A stretch of 64,000 bases of DNA from Lacinutrix himadriensis (GCF_001418105.1 NZ_LIQI01000012.1:1-64000); one strand, 5' to 3'. Numbered from the stretch's first letter, positions 27,099 through 36,994 are shown. Made by a program: numbers and translations. Notes: generated by a model not told the origin, from the letters alone.

Positions 27099-29110
27099 GA
27101 TGCTTCTAAAACTATAGTTTGTTTATTTTTAAGTTTAGTGTTTTTATCTACGGATTGCTTTTTAACAATACCAGAACCCGAAATCTTTACTTTTACATCT
27201 ACATCCATATTTTCTAATAAGGAAATAGCATCCATTGCAGGCAAACCAATAACGCTTGGCATAATTGTTTTATACGTTTGCGCGGTATTATAATAACTTT
27301 CAAACTCATCATCTACCGAAGCGTTTTGTACTTCAAGAGATTCCACTTCATCTACAATTGGCGTATCTGTAAATATTTTTTGTGCAATACGTTTAAATAC
27401 TGGACCTGTAACATCTGCTCCATAATACCCAACCTTTGTACTTGGTTTATGGATAACTACAATGCAAGAATACTTAGGGTTCTCTGCCGGAAAATACCCT
27501 GAAAAAGACGAAATATATTTCGGGTTTCTTTTCCATTCTTCGTTGTTTGCATAATCTGTTCTTGCTGTTCCTGTTTTCCCTGCCATGGAAAAAGTTTCGG
27601 AGTATAATTTTTTACCGGTTCCTCTAACCACAATATTTTTAAGAATATCTTTTATTTGAGCAAGTGTTTCTTCGCTACAAATTTCATCCACGATTACTTC
27701 TTTTTCAAAAACCTCAATCTCTCTATCAAATTCTTTTACTGCTTTTAAAAATCTTGGTTTTATCAATTCGCCATTATTGGCAATGGCATTATAAAAAGCC
27801 AAGGTTTGCAATGGTGTTAACTGCATATTATAACCATAAGCCATAGATGGCAATGCGTTTCTACTCCAAATAGCATCTCCCGGCTTTGGTATCACTGGCG
27901 CACCTTCACCAATAATAGAAACCCCTAATGGCTGATCTAATTTCCATTTTCTTAATCTTTTTAGGAATTTCTCTGGATTCTTAGAATAGTTATCATCTAT
28001 AATTGTAGCCATACCAATATTCGAAGAAACTTCTAAAGCTCGTGCTGCAGAAATCTCACCAAAACCACCACGATGTGAATCGCTAATCGTTCTTCCATAA
28101 AACCTCTTCTTCCCATTTCCAGTATCAACAACGGTAGACGTATCAATAACTTTATCTTCTAAAGCAGCCATTAAAGCCATCACTTTAAATGTAGATCCCG
28201 GCTCATGCGATTCACCAACTGCATAGTTTAGTTTTTCGTAATAACCACCTTTACTCGTTCTACCAAGATTAGAAATCGCTCTAATCTCCCCAGTTTTCAC
28301 CTCCATAACTACTACACAACCATGTTCTGCTTCGTAATACTCTAATTGTTTTAAAAGGGCATGATGCGCTATATCTTGAATGTTAACATCTATAGTCGTA
28401 TATACATCATAACCATCTTTAGCTTCTACTTGATCATAATCAACAATAGGCTTCCACTGTCCTTTTCCTATTTTTTGTTTTAAACGCAAACCATCTGTAC
28501 CACGCAAATATTTGACTCCGAAAGCACCATCAATTCCTGGTCGTGTTACATTACCAGCTTCATCGGTACGCTCATAACCAATAGTACGCTCTGCGATTCC
28601 ACCCATTGGATGTTCTCGTTTTGTAGTTTGCTCTACAATAAGTCCACCTTTAAAAGCACCAAGCTTCAACATTGGGAAATTGCGGAATTGGATATAATCC
28701 GAATAGCCAATATTTCTAGCTAACAAATAGTATCTATTTCTATTTGCTCTCGCTTTACGTAATTCTTTTTGATAATACGAAGCAGGTTTTCCTGAGTATT
28801 TAGAAAGCGCCTCACTTAAAGGTTTTAAATTCTCTTCAAAGGTTTTTGCAGAAGGCGTTATAGCGTCAATTCGAATATCATACTTAGGAACAGAAGTCGC
28901 TAACAAATTACCATTAACAGAATACACATTTCCTCTATTAGCTAGAATTGGAACCGGCTTAATGGTTCTACTTTGCGCTAGCGCTTTGTATTTATCCCCT
29001 TGCACAAACTGAATAGTCAAAAGTTTAAACACGACTGCTAGAGCGAAGATGAACATACATCCTGCTATGAAATACAATCGGTTTAATATGTTCTTTTCGC
29101 TTGCTGCCAA
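27095..29110 (-). CDS. ftsI: Septal transpeptidase FtsI / PBP3 with PASTA domain
   Basis: Class B penicillin-binding protein that crosslinks septal peptidoglycan with FtsW. 671 residues: one N-terminal helix (about 10-32), the non-catalytic dimerisation domain, and the transpeptidase domain with catalytic STFK at 306-309, SSN (about 363) and KTGT in MAGKTGTARTDY. A single PASTA domain occupies the last 65 residues or so (MPSVIGLPAMDAISLLENMD). PASTA domains on FtsI are characteristic of Bacteroidota and Gram-positives. It follows ftsL with a 6-nt gap. Confidence 0.96.
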   Translation of the reverse strand: MAASEKNILNRLYFIAGCMFIFALAVVFKLLTIQFVQGDKYKALAQSRTIKPVPILANRGNVYSVNGNLLATSVPKYDIRIDAITPSAKTFEENLKPLSEALSKYSGKPASYYQKELRKARANRNRYYLLARNIGYSDYIQFRNFPMLKLGAFKGGLIVEQTTKREHPMGGIAERTIGYERTDEAGNVTRPGIDGAFGVKYLRGTDGLRLKQKIGKGQWKPIVDYDQVEAKDGYDVYTTIDVNIQDIAHHALLKQLEYYEAEHGCVVVMEVKTGEIRAISNLGRTSKGGYYEKLNYAVGESHEPGSTFKVMALMAALEDKVIDTSTVVDTGNGKKRFYGRTISDSHRGGFGEISAARALEVSSNIGMATIIDDNYSKNPEKFLKRLRKWKLDQPLGVSIIGEGAPVIPKPGDAIWSRNALPSMAYGYNMQLTPLQTLAFYNAIANNGELIKPRFLKAVKEFDREIEVFEKEVIVDEICSEETLAQIKDILKNIVVRGTGKKLYSETFSMAGKTGTARTDYANNEEWKRNPKYISSFSGYFPAENPKYSCIVVIHKPSTKVGYYGADVTGPVFKRIAQKIFTDTPIVDEVESLEVQNASVDDEFESYYNTAQTYKTIMPSVIGLPAMDAISLLENMDVDVKVKISGSGIVKKQSVDKNTKLKNKQTIVLEAS

Positions 29111-29116
29111 AGGGAA

Positions 29117-29437
29117 CTATTCTTTTTGTGATTTAACTTTTATTTTTTTTGGTGGAACTTCTGAAATAGCAATTCCTTTCCCAGCCATCTTTCCTTCTAA
29201 AAACGACTCTTTTTTAAGCTTCATTAATCTACCTCGTCCATCTATCATAGCAGAACGAAGCTCTTTAACATGATTATTTAGTTTTGCAATTTCATGCACT
29301 TTTTTATCTGCGCTATGCGAACTTGCAATCATCACTATAGCTAACCCGGAAATAAATAGAATCATTTTCCAATTTCTAAAAGCATCATCGCTTACTAGAA
29401 ACCTTCCTTTTAATATGCTATAGATATTTGTTTTCAT
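29117..29437 (-). CDS. ftsL: FtsL-like small divisome membrane protein
   Basis: 106 residues from the ATG at 29437; a start further upstream is possible but would add 20 residues unlike the family. It has a short cytoplasmic part, one helix (about 26-42, MILFISGLAIVMIASSHS), then a leucine-heptad coiled coil (IAKLNNHVKELRSAMIDGRGRLMKLKKES) and a basic tail. This is the FtsL architecture, and the gene sits between rsmH and ftsI where FtsL belongs. FtsL acts with FtsQ and FtsB to activate FtsW-FtsI. Confidence 0.82.
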   Translation of the reverse strand: MKTNIYSILKGRFLVSDDAFRNWKMILFISGLAIVMIASSHSADKKVHEIAKLNNHVKELRSAMIDGRGRLMKLKKESFLEGKMAGKGIAISEVPPKKIKVKSQKE

Positions 29438-29606
29438 GCTTAGTTCCTGCGAAGGCAAGAATCTTATTTTTTTTTGCCACGAATACACGAATTTCATTCT
29501 TGACTCGGTTGCGACATTTACTATTTCACTAATTAGATTACGCTTTGCTCCATCTAATTTTTTCGTTTTTATTTATATCTACAAGGTTTTTGAAACCTTG
29601 CAGGAA
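29438..29606. repeat. Gap between rsmH and ftsL with several small palindromes
   Basis: No gene. It contains CAAGGTTT-TTG-AAACCTTG at 29582-29600 and ATTAGAT...ATCTAAT near 29531-29560, plus a degenerate copy of the CCTGCGAA hairpin near 29443. It looks like another repeat-rich junction of the dcw cluster. Confidence 0.5.
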
Positions 29607-30503
29607 TTATACTTTTTGAGCAATACGAAGCTTAGCACTTCTGGCTCTATTATTTATCTTTATCTCTTCTCTTGTTGGCACTATTAATCCGCCAACCTTT
29701 TTAAGAGGCACTTCAAAGTTTCCAAACATATCTCGTTCTGGCTCTCCTTCAAACAATCCATTTCTTATAAAACGTTTTACCAACCTATCTTCTAGAGAGT
29801 GATACGATATAAAACTCAAACGACCATTAGGCTTTAAAACATCTGGAGTTTGCAGTAAAAACTCTTTTAAAGCTTCTATTTCCTGATTTACCTCAATACG
29901 AATAGCTTGATAAATCTGCGCTAAAACCTTATTCTCTTTTTTATGTTGCAAAAAGCGTTTTAAAACTTTTTTCAATTGATCACTCGTTACTATTGGGGCT
30001 TCTTTTCTTTGTTCAACAATTTCTTTTGCCATTGCCGAAGCTTGTCTTAACTCCCCATATTGCAAAAGCACTTGTTTTAACTCCTCCTCTTCATATTCAT
30101 TAACCACGTGAAATGCAGAAATTGCATCTTTCTGATTCATTCGCATATCTAAATCCGCTTCAAATCTGGTTGAAAAACCACGCTCTGCAACATCAAACTG
30201 ATGTGATGAAACTCCAAAATCTGCCAAAACACCATCTACTTGCTTTACGCCATAAAACCTTAAAAATCGTTTCATGTGTCTAAAATTCTCATGAATTAAA
30301 GTAAAGCGTTCATCATCTATAGTATTCTCAAGCGCATCTGGATCCTGATCGAAAGCAAACAATTTTCCGTTTGCACCAAGTCTTTTCAATATTTCTTTAC
30401 TGTGTCCGCCACCTCCAAAAGTGACATCTACATAAACACCATCTTCTACAATGTTTAAACCGTCTACGGTTTCTTTTAATAAAACTGGGTTATGATATTC
30501 CAT
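29607..30503 (-). CDS. rsmH: 16S rRNA (cytosine-1402-N4)-methyltransferase RsmH
   Basis: SAM-dependent methyltransferase acting on the 16S rRNA decoding centre. About 298 residues from the ATG of MEYHNPVLLKETVDGL; an in-frame ATG 9 nt upstream is equally possible (end 30512). The motif DVTFGGGGHSKEIL is the SAM-binding motif I, followed by FDQDPDAL, DFGVSSHQFD, RGFSTRFEADLDMRM, and the C-terminal SYHSLEDRLVKRF typical of MraW/RsmH. It overlaps mraZ by a few codons, so the two are translationally coupled. Confidence 0.96.
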   Translation of the reverse strand: MEYHNPVLLKETVDGLNIVEDGVYVDVTFGGGGHSKEILKRLGANGKLFAFDQDPDALENTIDDERFTLIHENFRHMKRFLRFYGVKQVDGVLADFGVSSHQFDVAERGFSTRFEADLDMRMNQKDAISAFHVVNEYEEEELKQVLLQYGELRQASAMAKEIVEQRKEAPIVTSDQLKKVLKRFLQHKKENKVLAQIYQAIRIEVNQEIEALKEFLLQTPDVLKPNGRLSFISYHSLEDRLVKRFIRNGLFEGEPERDMFGNFEVPLKKVGGLIVPTREEIKINNRARSAKLRIAQKV

Positions 30504-30960
30504 CTTCTTCATCGTCTTGTCCCATTACTTCTTCTGCTAAGTCTGCAAAATCTACAGCTGCATCATCAATGGCTTGTTCATATTTATCTTTATCCCAAAT
30601 TTCTACAATGTTAATTGCAGAAGAAACCACAATGTTTTTTGCTATATCTGCAAAAGCCACCAAGTCTTTCGGGATCAATAATCGTCCTGTCGCATCTACC
30701 TCAATTATTTTCACTCCTGCGGTAAATCGTCTTATAAAATCATTATTCTTCTTTTTAAAACGATTCAGCTTATTCATTTTACCCATCAAGGCTTCCCATT
30801 CGCTCATTGGATACAATTCTAAACAAGGCTGAAAAACTGCTCGCTTAAGCACAAATCCATTTTGCAACACAGGAGACAACTGCTTTTTAAGCGCAGCAGG
30901 AAGCATAAGCCTTCCTTTTGCGTCTACCTTGCATTCGTATGTTCCTATTAATGAGTTCAC
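30490..30960 (-). CDS. mraZ: Transcriptional regulator MraZ
   Basis: 156-residue AbrB-like DNA-binding protein made of two SpoVT/AbrB half domains: IGTYECKVDAKGRLMLPAAL at the start and AGVKIIEVDATGRLLIPKDL at about residue 86. MraZ is a repressor of its own dcw operon in the bacteria studied and binds short repeats upstream of itself. A three-fold 10-bp repeat 51 bp upstream is a good candidate operator. It is the first gene of the cluster. The acidic C-terminus (DDEEDGIS) overlaps rsmH. Confidence 0.96.
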   Translation of the reverse strand: MNSLIGTYECKVDAKGRLMLPAALKKQLSPVLQNGFVLKRAVFQPCLELYPMSEWEALMGKMNKLNRFKKKNNDFIRRFTAGVKIIEVDATGRLLIPKDLVAFADIAKNIVVSSAINIVEIWDKDKYEQAIDDAAVDFADLAEEVMGQDDEEDGIS

Positions 30961-30992
30961 TGTAACTTTTACGTATTAAAACGATTAAGAGT

Positions 30993-31000
30993 CAAATATA
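30993..31000 (-). promoter_or_regulatory. -7 box (TATATTTG) of the dcw cluster promoter
   Basis: Exact TAnnTTTG match on the minus strand, 33 nt upstream of the mraZ ATG. No TTTG is found 19-21 nt further upstream; that place is taken by the 10-bp repeats. Confidence 0.65.
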
Positions 31001-31010
31001 TTGAAAATTC

Positions 31011-31036
31011 TACCACTATTTACCACTATTTACCAC
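31011..31036 (-). promoter_or_regulatory. Candidate MraZ operator (10-bp-periodic repeat)
   Basis: Three copies in exact 10-bp register: on the plus strand TACCACTATT, TACCACTATT, TACCACATTG; on the minus strand TGGTA repeats. Known MraZ boxes are TGGG- or GTG-containing repeats with 10-bp spacing. The array overlaps the -33 position of the promoter, as expected for a repressor site. Confidence 0.6.
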
Positions 31037-31197
31037 ATTGTTAATAAATTTTCGACTAAACGAAGCTTTCCTTCGATTACAAAATGGGTAAAAGCCCAAA
31101 AATCACTAGCTCACAGCGGGTTAACTTGTGGGTAGGAAACTTAAAAACGATTGTTAACATCTCTTTCAAAAAACTCCTTACACTGTTTTTATTTAAG

Positions 31198-31229
31198 TTG
31201 TTATAATTTGAATGAATTAACTATATTTG
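31198..31229 (+). promoter_or_regulatory. Promoter of the alpha/beta hydrolase gene
   Basis: TTG at 31198-31200, a 21-nt spacer and TATATTTG at 31222-31229. It lies 27 nt before the start codon and fits the Bacteroidota consensus well. Confidence 0.65.
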
Positions 31230-31256
31230 TTTTCAATAGAAATGACTAACTAATTC

Positions 31257-32021
31257 ATGACGCATCGCTTAAAAAAAGAGAAAGATTACAGCTACATTGA
31301 GGTTGGAGAAGGTAAACCTATAATTGTACTCCATGGACTTATGGGAGGATTGAGTAATTTTGATGCTGTTACCAACTATTTTAGCGAAAAAGGGTATAAA
31401 GTTATTATTCCTGAATTGCCAATTTACAGCATGTCTTTACTTAAAACGAATGTAAAAACTTTTGCGAAATACTTGCATGACTTTATTGAATATAAAGGCT
31501 TGGATGATGTTATTTTATTAGGGAACTCGTTAGGTGGACATATTGGTTTATACCACACAAAATTATTTCCTAAAAAGGTAAAAGCTTTAGTAATTACAGG
31601 AAGCTCTGGTTTATACGAAAGTGCAATGGGAGGAGGCTACACAAAACGTAGCGATTATGAAGTAATAAAAAAGAAAGCACAAGACGTTTTTTACGATCCG
31701 GCTGTAGCTACTAAAGAAATTGTGGATGAAGTTTACGAAACCGTAAACAACAGAAACAAACTTATAAAAACACTAGCAATTGCAAAAAGTGCCATTAGAC
31801 ACAATATGGCTAGTGATTTACCACAAATGCAAGTACCTACTTGTATTATTTGGGGAAAAAATGACACCGTTACTCCACCAGAAGTTGCAGATGAGTTTAA
31901 CGCTTTATTACCAAATTCTGATTTATTTTGGATTGACAAATGTGGTCATGCTGCCATGATGGAACATCCAGAAACATTTAACCAAATTCTTGATGATTGG
32001 TTGAAAAAGCGAAATTTATAA
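31257..32021 (+). CDS. Alpha/beta-fold hydrolase
   Basis: 254 residues with a complete catalytic triad: nucleophile Ser in LLGNSLGGH (about 98), Asp in WGKNDTVTP (about 202) and His in KCGHAAMMEHPE (about 230). HGLMGG near residue 27 forms the oxyanion hole. It has no signal peptide, so it is cytoplasmic. The sequence resembles esterase/MhpC-like hydrolases; the substrate is unknown. It lies divergently from mraZ and upstream of engB in the same direction. Confidence 0.9.
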   Translation: MTHRLKKEKDYSYIEVGEGKPIIVLHGLMGGLSNFDAVTNYFSEKGYKVIIPELPIYSMSLLKTNVKTFAKYLHDFIEYKGLDDVILLGNSLGGHIGLYHTKLFPKKVKALVITGSSGLYESAMGGGYTKRSDYEVIKKKAQDVFYDPAVATKEIVDEVYETVNNRNKLIKTLAIAKSAIRHNMASDLPQMQVPTCIIWGKNDTVTPPEVADEFNALLPNSDLFWIDKCGHAAMMEHPETFNQILDDWLKKRNL

Positions 32022-32148
32022 TACACTTACAAAAAGACTAGCCACTCTTTTATGGCTACTATTTTGGTAACTTACTGTTATGTCTTTACCTTTGAACTTT
32101 TTAGTACTAATTTAATGAGGTTTCTGTTTTCACGGAAACACTATCGCG

Positions 32149-32754
32149 ATGAAAATAAAATCTGCAGAATTTATATTAAGTAACTCTGATGTTGCTAAAT
32201 GCCCAAAAAACAATATTCCTGAATATGCTTTTATTGGTAGAAGTAATGTAGGTAAGTCGTCACTTATTAACATGCTTACTAGCAGAAAAAGTCTTGCAAA
32301 AACATCTGGAAGACCAGGAAAAACACAACTAATAAACCACTTTATAATTAATAAAGAATGGTATTTAGTAGATTTACCGGGTTATGGATATGCACGAGTT
32401 TCTAAATCTGCAAAAAAGACCTTTCAAAAATTTATTACGCAGTATTTCTCCTTACGTGAACAGTTAGTTACTGGTTTTGTTTTAGTAGATATTCGACATA
32501 AGCCACAACCAATAGATTTAGATTTTATGCGATATTTAGGAGAAAATGGTATTCCGTTTTCTATCATCTTTACTAAAGCGGATAAGTTAAAACCTAAAGC
32601 GATTGAAAACCACGTAGAAGACTACAAGAAAATTCTTTTAGAAACTTGGGAAGAAGTACCTAATTACTTTATCACTTCATCTTCTAACAATGTTGGTAAA
32701 GAAGAAGTATTAGAGTATATAGAATCTTTGAATTCGAGTATGGAATTGGAATAA
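32149..32754 (+). CDS. engB: Ribosome-biogenesis GTPase EngB (YihA/YsxC)
   Basis: 201 residues, typical length. G1 GRSNVGKSSL (about 31-40), G3 DLPGYG (about 75), G4 TKAD (about 145) and G5 TSSS (about 179) are all present. EngB is a small GTPase needed for late assembly of the large ribosomal subunit. The gene stands alone, convergent with the ABC permease gene. Confidence 0.96.
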   Translation: MKIKSAEFILSNSDVAKCPKNNIPEYAFIGRSNVGKSSLINMLTSRKSLAKTSGRPGKTQLINHFIINKEWYLVDLPGYGYARVSKSAKKTFQKFITQYFSLREQLVTGFVLVDIRHKPQPIDLDFMRYLGENGIPFSIIFTKADKLKPKAIENHVEDYKKILLETWEEVPNYFITSSSNNVGKEEVLEYIESLNSSMELE

Positions 32755-32807
32755 GATTGCAGCCGAATACCAACAACTTATTTCTACAAATAGAGATTGA
32801 GAACTAT

Positions 32808-33902
32808 TTAATTCTTCACATCTAACGCATCACGTAGCGCATTACCAATTAACATAAAAGCCATCACTAAAGTCATAATACATAATCCTGGGATTAAGGC
32901 TAAATACGGCTTTCCTAAAATAATGTAATTGTAATGATCTTTAATCATTGCTCCCCAGCTTGCCATAGGTGGTTGCGCACCAATACCAAGAAAACTCAAA
33001 CCACTTTCTATTAAAATAGCTCCCGCAAAATTTGCTGCCGAAATCACGATTACTGGCGCCATTATATTTGGTAAAATATGCCTAGTAATAATTCTAAAAT
33101 CATTAAAACCTAAAGCTCTTGCTGCAGTTACATATTGCATTTCTTTGGCGCTTATAATTTGCCCTCTTACCACTCTAGCGACTTCCACCCACATGGTTAA
33201 ACCAACCGCAATAAAGACTTGCCAAAAACCTTTACCTAGAGCCAGTGTAATTGCAATAACTAATAATAGCGTAGGTATAGACCAGGTTACATTAATAATC
33301 CACATGATAATAGCATCTACTTTACCTCCAAAATACCCTGCAAGGCTTCCCATAAAAACACCAATAACTAAGGATATAAAAACGGCGACAAAACCTATAA
33401 AAAATGAAATTCTTGCACCAACTAATATTCTACTTAGCAGGTCTCTTCCGTATTTATCGGTTCCAAAAAGGAAGGTTTTAGTCGTTATTAATGCTTTTAA
33501 TTCAGTCGCATCTAATCCTTTAAAATCTATTGTTTTTTGTACTCCAACTAATCCATCAGAAGCATATTCGGTATAAACTATACTACTTTGTTCTACAGTA
33601 TAACTGGTTATAGGAATTTCGGTTTCTGTATTTTTTCTTCCGAAGAAAAGGGCATCTAAGAAACCTTGCTCATTTTTAATCGTTGAAGGAATGGTTAGCA
33701 TTTGGACTTTAAATCCCGGTTTTTTGGAATGTATAGACAAATGCATCTGATTTGCATATTGCGAATTGTCTGGAGCGATTGCATAAGCAAAAATCGATAC
33801 TAGTCCAATTAACACGATAAACCCGAAACTAAAAACGCCCCAAAAATCGTTTTTAAATTTTTGGAGCGCTAATGCACTTAATGAGTTTGTTGTACTACTC
33901 AT
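32808..33902 (-). CDS. ABC transporter permease, DppC/OppC type
   Basis: 364 residues with an N-terminal helix (about 20-42), a large extracytoplasmic insertion (about 45-150), then five membrane segments of the BPD_transp_1 domain. The EAA-type loop sequence EVARVVRGQIISAKEMQYVTAARALGF and GAILIESGLSFLGIGAQPP identify the OppC/DppC branch (peptide or nickel uptake). No cognate permease, ATPase or binding protein is nearby, so the partners must be elsewhere. Confidence 0.9.
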   Translation of the reverse strand: MSSTTNSLSALALQKFKNDFWGVFSFGFIVLIGLVSIFAYAIAPDNSQYANQMHLSIHSKKPGFKVQMLTIPSTIKNEQGFLDALFFGRKNTETEIPITSYTVEQSSIVYTEYASDGLVGVQKTIDFKGLDATELKALITTKTFLFGTDKYGRDLLSRILVGARISFFIGFVAVFISLVIGVFMGSLAGYFGGKVDAIIMWIINVTWSIPTLLLVIAITLALGKGFWQVFIAVGLTMWVEVARVVRGQIISAKEMQYVTAARALGFNDFRIITRHILPNIMAPVIVISAANFAGAILIESGLSFLGIGAQPPMASWGAMIKDHYNYIILGKPYLALIPGLCIMTLVMAFMLIGNALRDALDVKN

Positions 33903-33910
33903 AAATCTAT

Positions 33911-36031
33911 TTAGTCTTTTACTGTAGTAGCTATTTTCTCAATACTATAAGACATTTTTAAATCTTCTAAAACATGCAATGCTTCTTCGATATACACGTC
34001 TTGACTAAGGCTTTCATGCCATCTATCTCTTTTCGTTTTCAAAATAGAATCGGATGCAAACAATTGACTTTCGTATGGTAAAGACTCAAAAGTTAGATTT
34101 GTTTGGTATTCCGATAATTTATCAAATCGTTTTGCTTCTTGTTCTGTTAATTCTATTTTTTGCTTGTATGCTTTATAGTTTAAGGCATGAATATTTTCAT
34201 CCATTCTGGTTTTTACCCATTTTGCATTTTCTTCAATTAACTTTAATTGCGCATTGTTACTCATACGTTCTTGACTCTTTTTAATCGTAGAATCGTAATC
34301 AAAATAGCTATCCCAAAAAGCGTAATCTACAGCTTCAATTTTGTCCCAAGGCAATGGGTTTTCTTGATCTTTTTCTCCAACATCGATAAAACTATATCTG
34401 TCCGGAACAACCACATCACTCTTCACTCCTTCTAATTGGGTAGAACCACCATTAATTCTATAGAATTTTTGCGTAGTAAGTTTTAAAGCTCCTAAATCTC
34501 CTTGAGAGTTATTACGTACCATTCTATTTAAATCTAAAACGTTTTGTACGGTACCTTTCCCGTAGGTTTGTTTACTTCCTATAATAATTGCTCTTTTATA
34601 ATCTTGCATTGCTGCAGCTAATATTTCTGAAGCAGATGCCGAAAGTTCATTCACTAAAATCACTAAAGGTCCATCCCAACTAATAGATTTATCATTATCT
34701 TTTAAAACCTCTTTTGGTTCTCCTGTAGATCGTACTTGTACAATTGGTCCGTCTTTAATAAATAAACCAGCCATATCTACAACGGTTTGTAAAGACCCTC
34801 CTCCATTATTACGAAGATCTAAAACCAGGCCTTCCATTCCTTCCGCTTTTAAGCGCTCAATTTCTTGTTTAATATCGCTTGCTGCATTACGTTTTTTATA
34901 GTCTTCAAAATCTACATAAAATTTTGGGAGATTAATTACACCATAACGCTTATCCTTATTTTTAACTATAGATGATTTAGCATAGGTTTCTTCTAACTCT
35001 ACAATATCTCTAGTAATAGCAATCACCTCAATAGTACCATCTACTTTTTTAATAGTAAGATTCACAACGGTTCCTTTAGGTCCTTTTATAAGTTTTATAG
35101 CATCATCTAAACGCATACCTACAATATTAATCGCTTGCTCTTCGTCTTCCTGACGTACTTTTTGAATAATATCACCAACTTCTAATTGTTTCCCTCTCCA
35201 AGCTGGACCTCCAGAAATAAGTTCTACAATTTTAGTATTATCCATTTTCTTAGATAATCTAGCACCAATCCCTTCTAACTTTCCAGACATTTGTTGATCA
35301 AAACGATCTTTATCTTCTGGAGCAAAATAGAATGTATGCGGATCAAATTCTTCCACAATAGCATTTACATAAATAGAGAACCAATCTTTACGTTGTTGGT
35401 CATCTATATAATCATTATAATAATTATCAATAGATTTTAAAGTTTCGTTACGAGACTCTTCCTCTAAATTAGCCAGTGATTCTTTCTCTTTTTCACTTTT
35501 TTCATTTTCAGTAACTAGGTCATCATAATTAGAAATAGTAGTAAACTTAAGTTGTTGTCTCCAACGTTCTTTCATTTGCTTTTTATTCTTTACATACTCT
35601 AACTTCTCATAATCGGAACTATAACTTTCATTCACAGCATAATTAAAGGGTTTGTTTAAAATATCCTTATAAATGGCTTTAGTTTCTTCGATACGTTTCA
35701 ACAAACGCTCATGTGTCAGGTTGAAAAAAGCGATATCATACGCTTTCAATTGATCATCTAACTCTGTTTTATATTTTTCAAATTCTTCTATATCTGATTT
35801 ATAAAAATAACGTTTTAAAGGATCTAATTGTTCAAGATAATCGGTATAAACAGCTGCTGAAAAATCATCATTTAAAACTTTAGGATCAAAGTGTCCTCGT
35901 TCTAAAACATAGGTTATCACTTGTATTAGGAGTTTATCTTTATCTGGGTCATCAAAAGTCTTACTAGTAAAACTACAAGATGCAAATGCTAATAAAAGCA
36001 GTAGGATAAACACATTATATTTCTTTTTCAT
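33911..36031 (-). CDS. prc: Carboxy-terminal processing protease (Prc/Tsp)
   Basis: Periplasmic tail-specific protease. 706 residues: a lipoprotein-type signal peptide (LLLAFASCSF), an N-terminal helical domain, a PDZ domain (about 245-330, GGPAWRGKQLEVGDIIQKV), an S41 catalytic domain with Ser in NELSASASEI and Lys in YGKGTVQNV (Ser-Lys dyad), and a C-terminal DUF3340-type helical domain. It is probably lipid-anchored. Prc trims envelope proteins such as murein hydrolases and FtsI in E. coli. It lies 8 nt upstream of the permease gene in the same direction. Confidence 0.94.
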   Translation of the reverse strand: MKKKYNVFILLLLLAFASCSFTSKTFDDPDKDKLLIQVITYVLERGHFDPKVLNDDFSAAVYTDYLEQLDPLKRYFYKSDIEEFEKYKTELDDQLKAYDIAFFNLTHERLLKRIEETKAIYKDILNKPFNYAVNESYSSDYEKLEYVKNKKQMKERWRQQLKFTTISNYDDLVTENEKSEKEKESLANLEEESRNETLKSIDNYYNDYIDDQQRKDWFSIYVNAIVEEFDPHTFYFAPEDKDRFDQQMSGKLEGIGARLSKKMDNTKIVELISGGPAWRGKQLEVGDIIQKVRQEDEEQAINIVGMRLDDAIKLIKGPKGTVVNLTIKKVDGTIEVIAITRDIVELEETYAKSSIVKNKDKRYGVINLPKFYVDFEDYKKRNAASDIKQEIERLKAEGMEGLVLDLRNNGGGSLQTVVDMAGLFIKDGPIVQVRSTGEPKEVLKDNDKSISWDGPLVILVNELSASASEILAAAMQDYKRAIIIGSKQTYGKGTVQNVLDLNRMVRNNSQGDLGALKLTTQKFYRINGGSTQLEGVKSDVVVPDRYSFIDVGEKDQENPLPWDKIEAVDYAFWDSYFDYDSTIKKSQERMSNNAQLKLIEENAKWVKTRMDENIHALNYKAYKQKIELTEQEAKRFDKLSEYQTNLTFESLPYESQLFASDSILKTKRDRWHESLSQDVYIEEALHVLEDLKMSYSIEKIATTVKD

Positions 36032-36217
36032 TTCTTAAATGCATTAATTAATTTAAGCCATACATAGCTTAAGTTAGGGGTTTGTCTCAATTTACTAATT
36101 TAAAGAAAAAACTGTGCCAATTAAAATGAATAGGTACTAATTTTTTGTTAAACCGTAAATAAGCAGCATATACTACATAAAATATGTATTTTAGCGTAGC
36201 AAAAAAACGAACGCTAC

Positions 36218-36994
36218 ATGACAAAAAAACCGCTAATTTTAGTTACCAATGATGATGGTATTACGGCGCCAGGAATACGAGCTTTAATAGAGGTTATGAA
36301 CACCATAGGTGACGTTGTTGTTGTTGCTCCTGATAGTCCGCAAAGCGGAATGGGCCATGCCATAACTCTAGATTCTATGCTATATTTAGAACAAGTAACG
36401 ATAGATAATGGCAGTCAAAAAGAATACAGTTGCTCTGGCACACCTGCCGACTGTGTAAAATTAGGAATTAGCGAAATATTAGACCGAAGACCAGACTTAT
36501 GTGTTTCGGGAATTAATCATGGCTCTAACTCTTCAATAAATGTTATTTATTCTGGTACTATGAGCGCTGCTATTGAAGCGGGATTGGAAGGAGTTCCATC
36601 GATAGGTTTCTCGCTATTAGATTTTAATTGGAATGCCAATTTTGAATCGGTTAAAGAATATGTCAAAAATATTGCACTAAATGTTTTAGAAAACGGTTTA
36701 CAAGAAGGTGTTGTTTTAAATGTGAATTTCCCAAAATTAGAGAAAGAAGCCATTAAAGGCGTGAGAATTTGCAGACAAGCAAAAGCAAATTGGGTCGAGA
36801 AATTTGATAAAAGAGTTAGTCCGCAAGGCAAAGAATATTATTGGCTTACCGGAAAATTTGTTAATTTAGACAAAGGAGACGATACCGATGAATGGGCTTT
36901 AGAAAACGGCTATGTTTCTGTGGTACCTGTACAATTTGATTTAACTGCACATCACAGCATTGCCAAATTGAACACTTGGGATTTAAACAAATAG
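36218..36994 (+). CDS. surE: 5'/3'-nucleotidase SurE
   Basis: 258 residues with the metal-binding N-terminus ILVTNDDGITAPGI, SGTPADCVKLG and SGINHGSN, as in SurE survival phosphatases that dephosphorylate nucleoside monophosphates and exopolyphosphate. It heads a plus-strand run with lpxB, a C40 peptidase gene and comEC. Confidence 0.95.
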   Translation: MTKKPLILVTNDDGITAPGIRALIEVMNTIGDVVVVAPDSPQSGMGHAITLDSMLYLEQVTIDNGSQKEYSCSGTPADCVKLGISEILDRRPDLCVSGINHGSNSSINVIYSGTMSAAIEAGLEGVPSIGFSLLDFNWNANFESVKEYVKNIALNVLENGLQEGVVLNVNFPKLEKEAIKGVRICRQAKANWVEKFDKRVSPQGKEYYWLTGKFVNLDKGDDTDEWALENGYVSVVPVQFDLTAHHSIAKLNTWDLNK

